Source: Bacteroidota bacterium
GTDB taxonomy: Bacteria; Bacteroidota; Bacteroidia; Flavobacteriales_F; PHOS-HE28
Direction of reading: 5' to 3'
DNA length: 10,727 bases
NCBI GenBank assembly: GCA_023428865.1
Contig: JAEYWT010000410.1
Coordinates: 1 to 10,727, forward strand
Below are positions 1 through 6,648 of the stretch, piece by piece. The stretch's first letter is position 1; each line of letters opens with the position of its first letter. The position numbers were made by a program, and so were the translations under genes. A model generated the notes under the pieces. It did no database searches, was not told where the DNA came from, and saw nothing but the letters and a program-made list of their open reading frames with translations.

Positions 1-878
1 TCGGCATGCACTTGGGTGGAGCCAACTACTTGGGTGAAATGGGAGGTACCGATCAACCTCGCCGCGACTTCGTGTGGGACATGAAGATGAGCCAGACGCG
101 TTGGGCCATTGGAGGTTTCGCACGCCGGAAGATCAACCGGTTGATCTCGGTGAACACCGGTCTGTTATACCTGCGGATCCAAGGAGCCGATGCGCTCTCT
201 TCGTACCGCCCCCGGTTAGGACGCAACTTGAACTTCCGCAACGACATGCTGGAGTGGTATGTGCGTCCGGAGTTCACCATTTTCCAAGATAACGACTTGG
301 GTGGTCGTGGTCGTTATCGGATGGATTTCCGTTTGTTCGGCTACGTTGGGATCGCGGCGTACTACAGCAACCCCAAAGGTCAGATCAACCGCACTGGGGA
401 GTTCTATGCGCTACGACCGCTCACCACCGAGTTGGTCGATTATTCGTCCATCGGTGTTTCTGTGCCGGTGGGTCTCGGCTTCCACTTCACGCAGCGCCGT
501 CGCCACCGCTTCGGCATGGATCTAGGTTGGCGCACCACCTTCACGGACTACCTAGATGATGTAAGCACGACCTACAAGGATCCAGATCTGTTGCCTGAGG
601 GTCGCGGTGGATTGGCGTTCACTCTTTACGATCAACGACCACTCGTACCGGAAGGTGTAGATGTGCCGCGTGCGGACAACTATGGTTACCCCAATAGCCC
701 TGGCCCATCGTTGAAAAAGGAGAACCAGCGCGGCGACCCCACACATAACGACAGCTACCTGACGCTTACCTTGACGTACAGCTATGTACTGCGTGGCCAG
801 TCGAACTTCTACCGCCAGCGTTACAACTGGATGCGCGGCAACAAACGTGTTGGCCGCAAGTCCCGCGCGAAGTTCTAA
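1..878 (+). CDS. Outer-membrane beta-barrel protein, DUF6089-like (5' end cut by window)
   Basis: The frame is open from base 3 and ends at TAA 876-878. The first ATG (base 6) sits inside a run reading G-M-H-L-G-G-A-N-Y-L-G-E-M-G. This matches the conserved strand after the signal peptide of DUF6089/porin-like Bacteroidota barrels (pattern G-G-x-N-Y-L-G-D), so ATG 6 is probably internal and the signal peptide lies upstream of the window. The rest alternates amphipathic strands with turns (for example YVRPEFTIF, LFGYVGIAAYY, VGLGFHFT) and ends in a barrel-like stretch (YLTLTLTYSYVLRG) followed by a basic tail of about 27 residues. Family members are outer-membrane proteins of unknown substrate, often near gliding or cell-envelope genes. 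The basic extension after the last strand is a little unusual. It converges on the minus-strand operon. The family call is by eye; barrel nature is fairly sure, function unknown. Confidence 0.75.
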   Translation, partial: GMHLGGANYLGEMGGTDQPRRDFVWDMKMSQTRWAIGGFARRKINRLISVNTGLLYLRIQGADALSSYRPRLGRNLNFRNDMLEWYVRPEFTIFQDNDLGGRGRYRMDFRLFGYVGIAAYYSNPKGQINRTGEFYALRPLTTELVDYSSIGVSVPVGLGFHFTQRRRHRFGMDLGWRTTFTDYLDDVSTTYKDPDLLPEGRGGLAFTLYDQRPLVPEGVDVPRADNYGYPNSPGPSLKKENQRGDPTHNDSYLTLTLTYSYVLRGQSNFYRQRYNWMRGNKRVGRKSRAKF

Positions 879-895
879 TAGCGAAAGCCTGCAAC

Positions 896-938
896 AGAGG
901 GGGTCGACTCGATGAGAGACGGCCCCTTCTCCTTTTCC
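896..938 (+). terminator. Hairpin terminator after the barrel gene
   Basis: Arm 896-906 (AGAGGGGGTCG) pairs with 920-930 (CGGCCCCTTCT) over 11 positions, two of them G-T wobbles, around a 13-base loop. CCTTTTCC follows at 931-938, which is a short T-tract. It starts 17 bases after the stop at 878. On the other strand the hairpin is not followed by T residues, so it looks directional for the plus-strand gene, although it could also block readthrough from the converging operon. Confidence 0.6.
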
Positions 939-983
939 GGGGGGACAACGTGCAGCCCTAGCCGGTGGATCAGTTCCTGTCGA

Positions 984-1919
984 TCAACCCTTATAGCGCA
1001 ACTGAGCGATGATCCGTTGAAGCCCTTCACGTAGGGGCAGGGCAGGCCTACCGAGCAAAGCGTTCATTCGGGTGACATCGGGCATTCGGCGCGTCATATC
1101 CCCTTCTTCCAACGGAGGTAGGTGTACGATACGCGAACGGCTATCCGTGAGCTCTATGATAAGCTCGGCCAATGCCTTGATGGTGATCTCATCATTGGAG
1201 CCGATATTGACCACATCGTTAAGGACTTCACCCTTGTGGAACGCGTTCAAACAGGCCTCGATGTTATCATCGATGTAGCAGAACGTACGCGTCTGGAGTC
1301 CATCGCCATACAACGTGATGTCCTCATTGGCCATGGCCGCACGGAGGAACTTGGCCACTACGAAATCTCGGCTTTGTTTGGGGCCATAGGTATTGAAGAA
1401 TCGGAAGATGGTGTACTCCAGACCGAATTCCTTGTGGTAGGAGCGCAGAAAGGCTTCGCCGATGTTCTTGACGATCGCGTATGGTAGTTTGGAGTTGAGC
1501 GGTGTGGTGCGCTCGTTCTGTGGTATCTCCACCGGTTCGCCATATACCTCGCTGCTGCTGGAGAACAGTACGCGCTGAACGCCGGTATTCTTGGAAAGGT
1601 CCAGCACATTGCGGATCCCATCGATATCACGCAGTACCATGACCGGGTTATCCGTAGTGCGCTTCACACCAACCGTTGCGGCGTAATGGAAAACGTGGTC
1701 GAACTTGTAGGCGTAGAACACACTGCTGATGTCCTCGAAGCGGTTGACATCGCATTTGATGAAGTGGAGGTTGCCCTTGGCGGGGTCCTTCACCTTGGCG
1801 ACTTCTCCGGTAAGGAGATTGTCCACCACCACCACCACGTTGGCCGGATCGTTCGCGAGTTTGAGGGCCAGATCACTGGCGATGAAGCCAGCGCCTCCGG
1901 TTACTAGTATGCGAGCCAT
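984..1919 (-). CDS. NAD-dependent nucleotide-sugar epimerase/dehydratase (extended SDR, UDP-glucuronate decarboxylase-like)
   Basis: A 311-residue cytosolic enzyme of the extended short-chain dehydrogenase/reductase family. The N-terminal Rossmann motif TGGAGFIAS is at residues 7-15, with an acidic NAD ribose ligand (VVDNL, D33). HYAATVGV is at 78-85, the catalytic SSSEVYG at 121-127, and the YxxxK pair is Y147/K151. RFFNTYGP (173-180) and a GDG-x-QTRTFCYIDD segment (205-218) shape the sugar-nucleotide site. The C-terminal R-M-P-D-V-T-R (278-284) resembles the RxPDxT signature of UDP-glucuronate decarboxylases and related epimerases. Full length for the family. The frame stays open upstream, but methionine 1919 places the Rossmann strand at the true N-terminus, and an upstream start would overlap the preceding gene. 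It is the last gene of the minus-strand operon, 74 bases after the metallophosphoesterase-like gene. It probably supplies a sugar nucleotide for surface glycan; exact substrate is not determinable by eye. Confidence 0.88.
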   Translation of the reverse strand: MARILVTGGAGFIASDLALKLANDPANVVVVVDNLLTGEVAKVKDPAKGNLHFIKCDVNRFEDISSVFYAYKFDHVFHYAATVGVKRTTDNPVMVLRDIDGIRNVLDLSKNTGVQRVLFSSSSEVYGEPVEIPQNERTTPLNSKLPYAIVKNIGEAFLRSYHKEFGLEYTIFRFFNTYGPKQSRDFVVAKFLRAAMANEDITLYGDGLQTRTFCYIDDNIEACLNAFHKGEVLNDVVNIGSNDEITIKALAELIIELTDSRSRIVHLPPLEEGDMTRRMPDVTRMNALLGRPALPLREGLQRIIAQLRYKG

Positions 1920-1936
1920 GTTCTTCGGTGAGGCGG

Positions 1937-1944
1937 TAAATCTA
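1937..1944 (-). promoter_or_regulatory. Weak -7-like box before the epimerase gene
   Basis: On the minus strand this reads TAGATTTA, one mismatch from the Bacteroidota -7 element TAnnTTTG. A TTG lies 17 bases upstream of it, slightly closer than the usual -33 spacing. It sits in the 74-base gap between the metallophosphoesterase-like gene and the epimerase gene, and could give the last gene of the operon its own weak promoter. Such partial matches occur often by chance. Confidence 0.2.
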
Positions 1945-1993
1945 GGTGTTGCGCGTTGCAAGAAGTGAAAAGCAAACCACGAAACTGAATGGA

Positions 1994-3022
1994 CTAGGTG
2001 TTTCGTCGGGTGCGGCGCCGTACAAAGCTGATCGCAAGAGCCAGCAAGAGCGCTGTGGATGCACCATACCAGAACACCGGACTGGTGAGGTTCTTTTTCA
2101 CCAGGTATGGAACACGTCGCCAATTGAATGGCTCGACCTTGCTCTGCCGCGCCTCCCACCAAGCAGCGTCGTACGTGTTGACTGGAAAGGTCTCCTCTCC
2201 GGTAAGTGACCACAACTTCCATCTGATACCGGATGCATCCACATCGGCGATCAACAAGGCATCGCGCAATTGGTCGCGCACAGCACATTGGATGTAGGTG
2301 ATATGGGTATCGTGCTCCTGGAAGAACAGACTGGCCGGTGCACGCCCCGCCATGCTGCCACTGATCCAGTACACCTCCGTGCTCGCAGCCATCCGCTTGA
2401 TCAAAGGCCACACATCGCGCTTGTAATTGTTGCCGGTGAGTGACCGGGTATTGCCTGAGAAGAGCGCACTGTAACGCGGTTCATCCTCCGCCCATACCGG
2501 CCGGTGGGATACGATGAAGACACGATCAGGCTTTACCGTTGCGACCTCTGCAGCAAGGTCTTCAAGCATGGCCAGTTGATCGTCCTTGATATCGCTGTTG
2601 TCCCGTTCCGTGTCCAGCAGAATGATCCTATCCTTCCCCATGTCGATGCGCTGCGGCATGGGTGTGCGAAAGGCGCGGCCTTCGAGGTCGTGATTCCCGG
2701 GTGCGTTGAACAAGGGCAGTTGAAGCCGCTGGAACAACGCACTGGTGTAGCGTGCGCTATCCTTATCTGGCTGAAGGAACAGATCGCCGGTACTGAGCAG
2801 GACATTCGCTTGCGTGGCATTGATCGCGTCGATATTGGCCAGAACAGTCGCCGCTGGAAAGCCCGATGCGTTGGTACTGGCGCCGTGGAAGTGACCACCG
2901 ATGACCAAACGATACCGCCCAGCACTATCCGGAGGTACAACGGTTCGACCGGAATAAGGTGAAACTTGTGCAGGTGCCAGCACCTCTGAGAAGATGGCTA
3001 GGATTAGAAGCGCTTGTTTCAT
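1994..3022 (-). CDS. Secreted, C-terminally anchored metallophosphoesterase-like protein with degenerate metal motifs
   Basis: A 342-residue protein. It begins with a signal peptide (MKQALLILAIFSEVLAPAQ, residues 1-19) and ends in a hydrophobic segment (about 315-334) followed by RRRTRR, which predicts a periplasmic or surface domain with a C-terminal anchor. Calcineurin-like phosphoesterase landmarks are present: STGD at 77-80, GNHD at 109-112 and SHRP at 172-175. The first motif, normally D-x-H, reads I-G-G-H-F-H-G (41-47) without the Asp. The position expected to hold the late G-H-x-H motif reads S-G-S-M-A-G (221-226) with no histidine. Catalysis may be altered or lost. The start at 3022 is chosen over 3079 because it opens directly on the signal peptide and has an AGGA site seven bases upstream. 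It follows the O-antigen ligase-like gene by 115 bases and probably belongs to the same operon. Confidence 0.75.
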   Translation of the reverse strand: MKQALLILAIFSEVLAPAQVSPYSGRTVVPPDSAGRYRLVIGGHFHGASTNASGFPAATVLANIDAINATQANVLLSTGDLFLQPDKDSARYTSALFQRLQLPLFNAPGNHDLEGRAFRTPMPQRIDMGKDRIILLDTERDNSDIKDDQLAMLEDLAAEVATVKPDRVFIVSHRPVWAEDEPRYSALFSGNTRSLTGNNYKRDVWPLIKRMAASTEVYWISGSMAGRAPASLFFQEHDTHITYIQCAVRDQLRDALLIADVDASGIRWKLWSLTGEETFPVNTYDAAWWEARQSKVEPFNWRRVPYLVKKNLTSPVFWYGASTALLLALAISFVRRRTRRNT

Positions 3023-3029
3023 GAGTTCA

Positions 3030-3033
3030 TCCT
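3030..3033 (-). promoter_or_regulatory. Shine-Dalgarno-like AGGA deciding the phosphoesterase start
   Basis: AGGA on the minus strand ends seven bases before ATG 3022-3020. Most starts in this window lack such a site, so it supports 3022 over the longer alternative at 3079, which would place about 19 hydrophilic residues before the signal peptide. Confidence 0.4.
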
Positions 3034-3056
3034 GTTCTGGGGCGAAGCATTTCGGT

Positions 3057-3088
3057 ACCGATCCATGGGAACAAGCCAATTGATCGGT
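3057..3088. repeat. Interrupted inverted repeat in the intergenic gap
   Basis: ACCGATC (3057-3063) and GATCGGT (3082-3088) are exact inverted copies separated by 18 bases. The left arm overlaps a small palindrome CGGTACCG (3053-3060). They lie in the 115-base gap between the O-antigen ligase-like gene and the phosphoesterase-like gene, the largest gap inside the operon. It could form a hairpin in the transcript or be an operator half-site pair. There is no T-tract, so it is not a standard terminator. Confidence 0.3.
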
Positions 3089-3137
3089 GAAGTCCTACTC
3101 CATTCCACCAAGATCTGAACCATATGGCCTTGGATGA

Positions 3138-4502
3138 TCATGACACCTGTCTTACCGGCTGCAAGTCAACCTCCTTGTCTTCTTCTGGCGCTTGGTTCTC
3201 TTCACTATCCTCATCCCAACGCACGATCTCTTCCTCGGTGACCATGGTGATGATGATGAGCAGGATGATGGTGAAAGGATTCAGAGAACTCACCAACCAG
3301 GATTCATAGGTGATGGAGAACATCACTCCGAACATGACCCCAAGGCTGAAGGGCACGAGCTTACTTGCTTTGACGAAGATGAGGATGAAGCTGCGCAGGA
3401 ATAGGACAAGTCCGACGATGCCCACGTTGAACCAGAAGGACAAGTAGGAATTATGCACTCCACCCTGGTGCCCCATCCGCTCCAAGTAGAGTCGGTGTTT
3501 ACGCATGATCCGTTCATCGTTCGCGAAGCCACCGCCAAAAACGAAATAATCCTGAATGTGCTTCCAAGCGAAGTCCCAAGCAAAATACCGTCCACTTCCA
3601 GATTCCAGGGTTTGAAGACGGACATAATCCTCCAAGCCAAAAGCGGTGACGATCGGCGCGATATTGCTCAGCACCAATTCGGAAAGGCCGAATACAGCAA
3701 GCAGGGCCATGAAACCGAACACCGGACTCGCCGAGAAGAATCGGCCAAAGACCAGGAAGATCAACACCGCCACCAAGGATGCCCGGGACCCCGAAATGAT
3801 CAGGAAGTAGGTGGCTGTGCCGTACACGAATATCTTCTCCTTCCAACTGAGCAATCGTTCATTGATGGACGACGCTGTAACCGAGACCATGATCAGTAAC
3901 ACGCAGAACAAAGCCATGCCGTTCGGATTGCCGAACAAGCCTCTGAAGCGGCCGATCATGAACGCGTAGAACTCTCCGTGGAACCATAGGACGAAGTACC
4001 CAGAGAGCAGGATCACCGCCATGAATTTGACCAGGTTCCGAAAGAAATCCCAACCGATGAGACGGAAGTTGTACAACACGTAGTTGGGGACGATCAAATA
4101 CAGCAATGAATAAGAGATTGTCTTCTGCAGACCCACGACCAGGTTGTTCGAGAACACCAGGGGGAAAAAGCTGTAAATGAAGAAGGGCAGGAACACATTG
4201 AACACCTTGGAAAAGGGAACGAAGCGATACCGCTCCAACAAGAATATGACGGACAACGCGGTGATGTAAGTATTCTTGGCTCCCTTGAATACTTGCATCT
4301 TGAAGAACCATGGAGTGATGTCGGAAAGCACCAACACCATGATGAGGCCGAAGATCATGTCCGGCCATAGATCCCGCGATTTGATGAAGAAGACGGAAAA
4401 GGGCATCAATACATAGAGGAAAGGACGAGCATATACCCCGACCAGAATATAGATCAGGATGAGTATGACGAGCTGATAGTTTCGTGAGAAGAACTCCCTC
4501 AT
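3138..4502 (-). CDS. O-antigen ligase/polymerase family polytopic membrane protein (Wzy_C/WaaL type)
   Basis: A 454-residue inner-membrane protein with about 11-13 predicted transmembrane segments (for example residues 10-24, 48-62, 101-118, 158-175, 195-212, 241-254, 356-378, 408-422). Landmarks of the O-antigen ligase superfamily are visible: R-G-L-F-G-N-P-N-G (187-195), G-S-R-A-S (238-242), G-S-G-R-Y-F-A-W (302-309), and a large periplasmic loop ending in V-H-N-S-Y-L (349-354) with the expected histidine H350. Members join polysaccharide chains to lipid or protein acceptors, or polymerise repeat units; ligase and polymerase cannot be told apart from sequence alone. The last 30 residues form an acidic, presumably cytosolic tail (TEEE...DEDSEE...EEDKE), not typical of the family. 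It starts 10 bases after the CotH-like gene ends, so the two are very likely co-transcribed. Confidence 0.85.
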   Translation of the reverse strand: MREFFSRNYQLVILILIYILVGVYARPFLYVLMPFSVFFIKSRDLWPDMIFGLIMVLVLSDITPWFFKMQVFKGAKNTYITALSVIFLLERYRFVPFSKVFNVFLPFFIYSFFPLVFSNNLVVGLQKTISYSLLYLIVPNYVLYNFRLIGWDFFRNLVKFMAVILLSGYFVLWFHGEFYAFMIGRFRGLFGNPNGMALFCVLLIMVSVTASSINERLLSWKEKIFVYGTATYFLIISGSRASLVAVLIFLVFGRFFSASPVFGFMALLAVFGLSELVLSNIAPIVTAFGLEDYVRLQTLESGSGRYFAWDFAWKHIQDYFVFGGGFANDERIMRKHRLYLERMGHQGGVHNSYLSFWFNVGIVGLVLFLRSFILIFVKASKLVPFSLGVMFGVMFSITYESWLVSSLNPFTIILLIIITMVTEEEIVRWDEDSEENQAPEEDKEVDLQPVRQVS

Positions 4503-4512
4503 TAGGATCGTA

Positions 4513-6168
4513 TCAAGGTTGTTCTTCGAAGGACTTCAACTGCTTCAACACGGCTGTACTGCGCTCACGAGCATATGTACGCATCACTTCGATATGGGAA
4601 CTCCATGCTGGAACATCGGCCGGTTTGCGCCACCGGGCGGTATGGCGCTCCATTTCTGGTGATAGTAGATCCACGAAACGATCCAGAACGGCCAACGAAC
4701 GGTCCGGGTGGAACGGTCCATTGGCCAGGGCAGTGGCCAGGGCGATGAAGCGAGCCTTCAACACAGGAGCACGCATCATGGCCCAGAACAAGCGCGTTAC
4801 GGGTACATCCATGATGCGTGTGCGGTGGAACATATCGCCTTGTGGGCCTGCCTGTGCTCCAAACCCAAGGTCGGAATCGCCCATGATGAAGTACCATCGA
4901 CCATCCAATGGCCTTTGCCCTTTAGGCTCACCGGAGTACTTCCAGAACTTCACATTCTGATTGGGCCAATCCATGTTGCCAAGGATCATCTGTGATGCCA
5001 TGTACTGCAGGAATCCATCAACATCCACTGTGGCATGCAAGGTATCCAGCCACGCAGCAGATGCACCATCGAAAGAAGCGGCGCGGCGCGTGAACGACTC
5101 GAATTTCGCTACCTCATGCTCATCACCACGGTAGAAGCGTGCCTCATCCTCCAGGATGGTCACATCCTTCTTATCGATCACATACCGACGCGCTATCTCT
5201 TCCTCATCCATTCGTGGGCGCAGATGATGCACGCCCCAATAGGCGCCGTTCAGATAGACCACACAACTGCGATGGCCGGAGACCTCGAAAAGCGAACCCT
5301 TGCAAAGCTCGTGTTGAAAGGCATCGCGTAGCATGGCTTTGACCTGGTCGTTGCCTGCGGCGCGCACTACCATGGCATCGTAGCCCTCGCCGATCACTTC
5401 ATCGAAGAGATCATACCGCAATGGTCCATGAAAACCTATTCGGAACGCGTGTTGCGGAAAGCCTCGTGTCATTTGTCCATTGACCCGCACCTTCACGGCC
5501 GTCTCGAATCCTGTGGTTCCATCGGGACGGATGAACTGCATGCGCCCTGCACGTTCCCAGGCCTTGCCACGCATATGGAAATTGCCGGGATACTTCCACC
5601 ATCGAGGGTCGCGAGCTTCGGCGATGGCCATCTTCTTCGGTGCTTGGAAGATCGCATTCCCTACCACCAATAGGCCGGTATCCGGATCCAACAATGCACC
5701 GGTAGGCAGTACGAGGGAAAGCACCGGTAGGGCACCATGATCCTGGAAAAGCATGGTATGCAGCCGTTCTTCGGAACGGCCTTCATCCACAGCCCTTGCC
5801 ACCCGGATGATCTGTGCGGCGGGTAACCCGCTCAACGGGTGCCGCCAATTGAGTGAAATAGGTGTAGCAAGCATCCGTGAAACCTCGGCCCGATCCGGCT
5901 CTAAGGTCAACGCGTATCCTGCAGTGACCGGCTCGAACACACCATTGGCGCCATGGGCGACCAATAGCCGTTCATTCTCTCGTGCGCGCGGTTCGATGGT
6001 GGTCCCGATATGCTGGTATGCGAGGTCTGGCAGTGCATTGGAAGGAGCTTCAGTAGCCAGAACACGTGGCGCAGGTGCCGACCTTCCTACCCAAGAAGCA
6101 AGGACGAATGCCCCTCCCAGCAGAAGTACAAGGCCGGCCAAGGTGAAGCGTTCGTTCCCGTGCGTCAT
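4513..6168 (-). CDS. CotH kinase family protein, membrane-anchored or secreted
   Basis: A 551-residue protein with an N-terminal hydrophobic segment (about residues 8-27), probably a signal anchor or uncleaved signal peptide, followed by an Ala/Pro-rich linker. The CotH domain spans roughly 190-510. Family landmarks are VRVNGQMTRG (227-236), R-A-A-G-N-D (269-274), V-Y-L-N-G-A-Y-W-G-V (304-313), N-M-D-W-P-N-Q-N (398-405), and W-Y-F-I-M-G-D-S-D-L-G-F-G (425-437), the equivalent of the acidic metal/ATP-binding motif near the domain end. CotH proteins are atypical protein kinases, first known from spore coats and common in Bacteroidota as exported proteins. The region at about 80-175 matches nothing I recognise. 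It starts three bases after the small membrane-protein gene and ends 10 bases before the O-antigen ligase-like gene, suggesting a role in envelope glycan or glycoprotein maturation (inference). Confidence 0.85.
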   Translation of the reverse strand: MTHGNERFTLAGLVLLLGGAFVLASWVGRSAPAPRVLATEAPSNALPDLAYQHIGTTIEPRARENERLLVAHGANGVFEPVTAGYALTLEPDRAEVSRMLATPISLNWRHPLSGLPAAQIIRVARAVDEGRSEERLHTMLFQDHGALPVLSLVLPTGALLDPDTGLLVVGNAIFQAPKKMAIAEARDPRWWKYPGNFHMRGKAWERAGRMQFIRPDGTTGFETAVKVRVNGQMTRGFPQHAFRIGFHGPLRYDLFDEVIGEGYDAMVVRAAGNDQVKAMLRDAFQHELCKGSLFEVSGHRSCVVYLNGAYWGVHHLRPRMDEEEIARRYVIDKKDVTILEDEARFYRGDEHEVAKFESFTRRAASFDGASAAWLDTLHATVDVDGFLQYMASQMILGNMDWPNQNVKFWKYSGEPKGQRPLDGRWYFIMGDSDLGFGAQAGPQGDMFHRTRIMDVPVTRLFWAMMRAPVLKARFIALATALANGPFHPDRSLAVLDRFVDLLSPEMERHTARWRKPADVPAWSSHIEVMRTYARERSTAVLKQLKSFEEQP

Positions 6169-6171
6169 CCT

Positions 6172-6573
6172 TTATGCCACGGTTGAGCCCGAACGAGCCC
6201 AACGCATGATGGGAACGAAGACCAACAACAAGGCCCCCACGATGACGGATGAGCCAGATCCACAACCAATCCCGATGAGAAGCAGCGTGAACAGATCAAG
6301 ATCGCCCCCTTCCTTGCTCCGCTTACCGACAAGAACCGCAGCGGCTAGCACGAGTGCGGCCAAGGGCAACTGTGAACGTACCAAAGCAGCTGCCAGAGCA
6401 GCCACCAAGGCCCATAAAGCCGCATTGCGAGCCTCGGTCATCCGTTTTCGGGAACCAAGCCAGCTTGTGAAATAGCCGAATACATAAGCGGCCACGAGCG
6501 TAAAGAGCACATTGGGGATGTCGTGGGCAGAGAAGTGCCCCATATGATCGGCTATCGTGCCCTTCAAGTCCAT
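6172..6573 (-). CDS. Small four-helix membrane protein of unknown function
   Basis: 133 residues with four likely transmembrane helices at about 20-38, 48-65, 67-83 and 94-124. The last contains a Gly/Ser-rich kink (GIGCGSGSS, 101-109). A basic loop (SRKRMTEAR, 41-49) probably faces the cytosol. I do not recognise the family. It is the first gene of the leftward operon, with its stop three bases before the CotH-like start, so it may assist or anchor that protein. The start at 6573 lies 20 bases from the TAGCTTTG box at 6593-6600, which fits a short leader. Met11 is an alternative start that would keep all four helices. Confidence 0.65.
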   Translation of the reverse strand: MDLKGTIADHMGHFSAHDIPNVLFTLVAAYVFGYFTSWLGSRKRMTEARNAALWALVAALAAALVRSQLPLAALVLAAAVLVGKRSKEGGDLDLFTLLLIGIGCGSGSSVIVGALLLVFVPIMRWARSGSTVA

Positions 6574-6581
6574 GGTGATCC

Positions 6582-6599
6582 AGCTTTGGCGCCAAAGCT
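6582..6599. promoter_or_regulatory. Perfect 18-bp palindrome, probable operator of the divergent promoters
   Basis: AGCTTTGGC followed by its exact reverse complement GCCAAAGCT, with no spacer. It lies in the 75-base gap between the two divergent operons, about nine bases from the left start codon and 49 from the right. Its right half overlaps the -7 box of the leftward promoter, so a dimeric regulator bound here would block or modulate leftward transcription. No regulator gene is in the window. Operator function is inferred from symmetry and position only. Confidence 0.5.
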
Positions 6600-6600
6600 A
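6593..6600 (-). promoter_or_regulatory. Bacteroidota -7 box for the leftward operon
   Basis: On the minus strand this reads TAGCTTTG, an exact match to TAnnTTTG, the core recognised by the primary sigma factor of Bacteroidota. Transcription would start about 5-8 bases downstream, giving a leader of roughly 12-15 bases before ATG 6573. No clear -33 TTTG is seen at the usual distance. Confidence 0.5.
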
Positions 6601-6633
6601 GCCAACCGGGTCTAGCGGGAATGGCCCTTCCGC

Positions 6634-6641
6634 TATCTTTG
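6634..6641 (+). promoter_or_regulatory. Bacteroidota -7 box for the rightward operon
   Basis: TATCTTTG, an exact match to TAnnTTTG. It ends only seven bases before ATG 6649, so the transcript would begin at or within a few bases of the start codon and be leaderless or nearly so. No clear -33 element is visible 19-21 bases upstream. It probably drives the T9SS cargo gene and the four paralogs behind it. Confidence 0.55.
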
Positions 6642-6648
6642 GAACGAC

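Noticed and set aside
896..938. Bidirectional terminator serving both converging transcripts
   Set aside because: On the minus strand the hairpin is followed by GTTGCAGG with no T-tract, so only the plus-strand direction is supported.
1823..1838. Run of CAC trinucleotides suggesting a microsatellite
   Set aside because: On the coding strand it encodes the valine-rich Rossmann strand (VVVVVD) of the epimerase, so protein constraint explains it.
1920..2411. Upstream extension of the epimerase frame, adding 164 residues
   Set aside because: It overlaps the phosphoesterase-like gene in another frame and shows no family pattern. The Rossmann motif begins right after methionine 1919, the normal N-terminus for this family.
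5753..6475. 240-residue open frame on the plus strand
   Set aside because: It lies opposite the CotH-like gene and the small membrane-protein gene, both with clear motifs or helices. Its product is Arg/Ser/Ala-rich low-complexity sequence typical of an antisense shadow.
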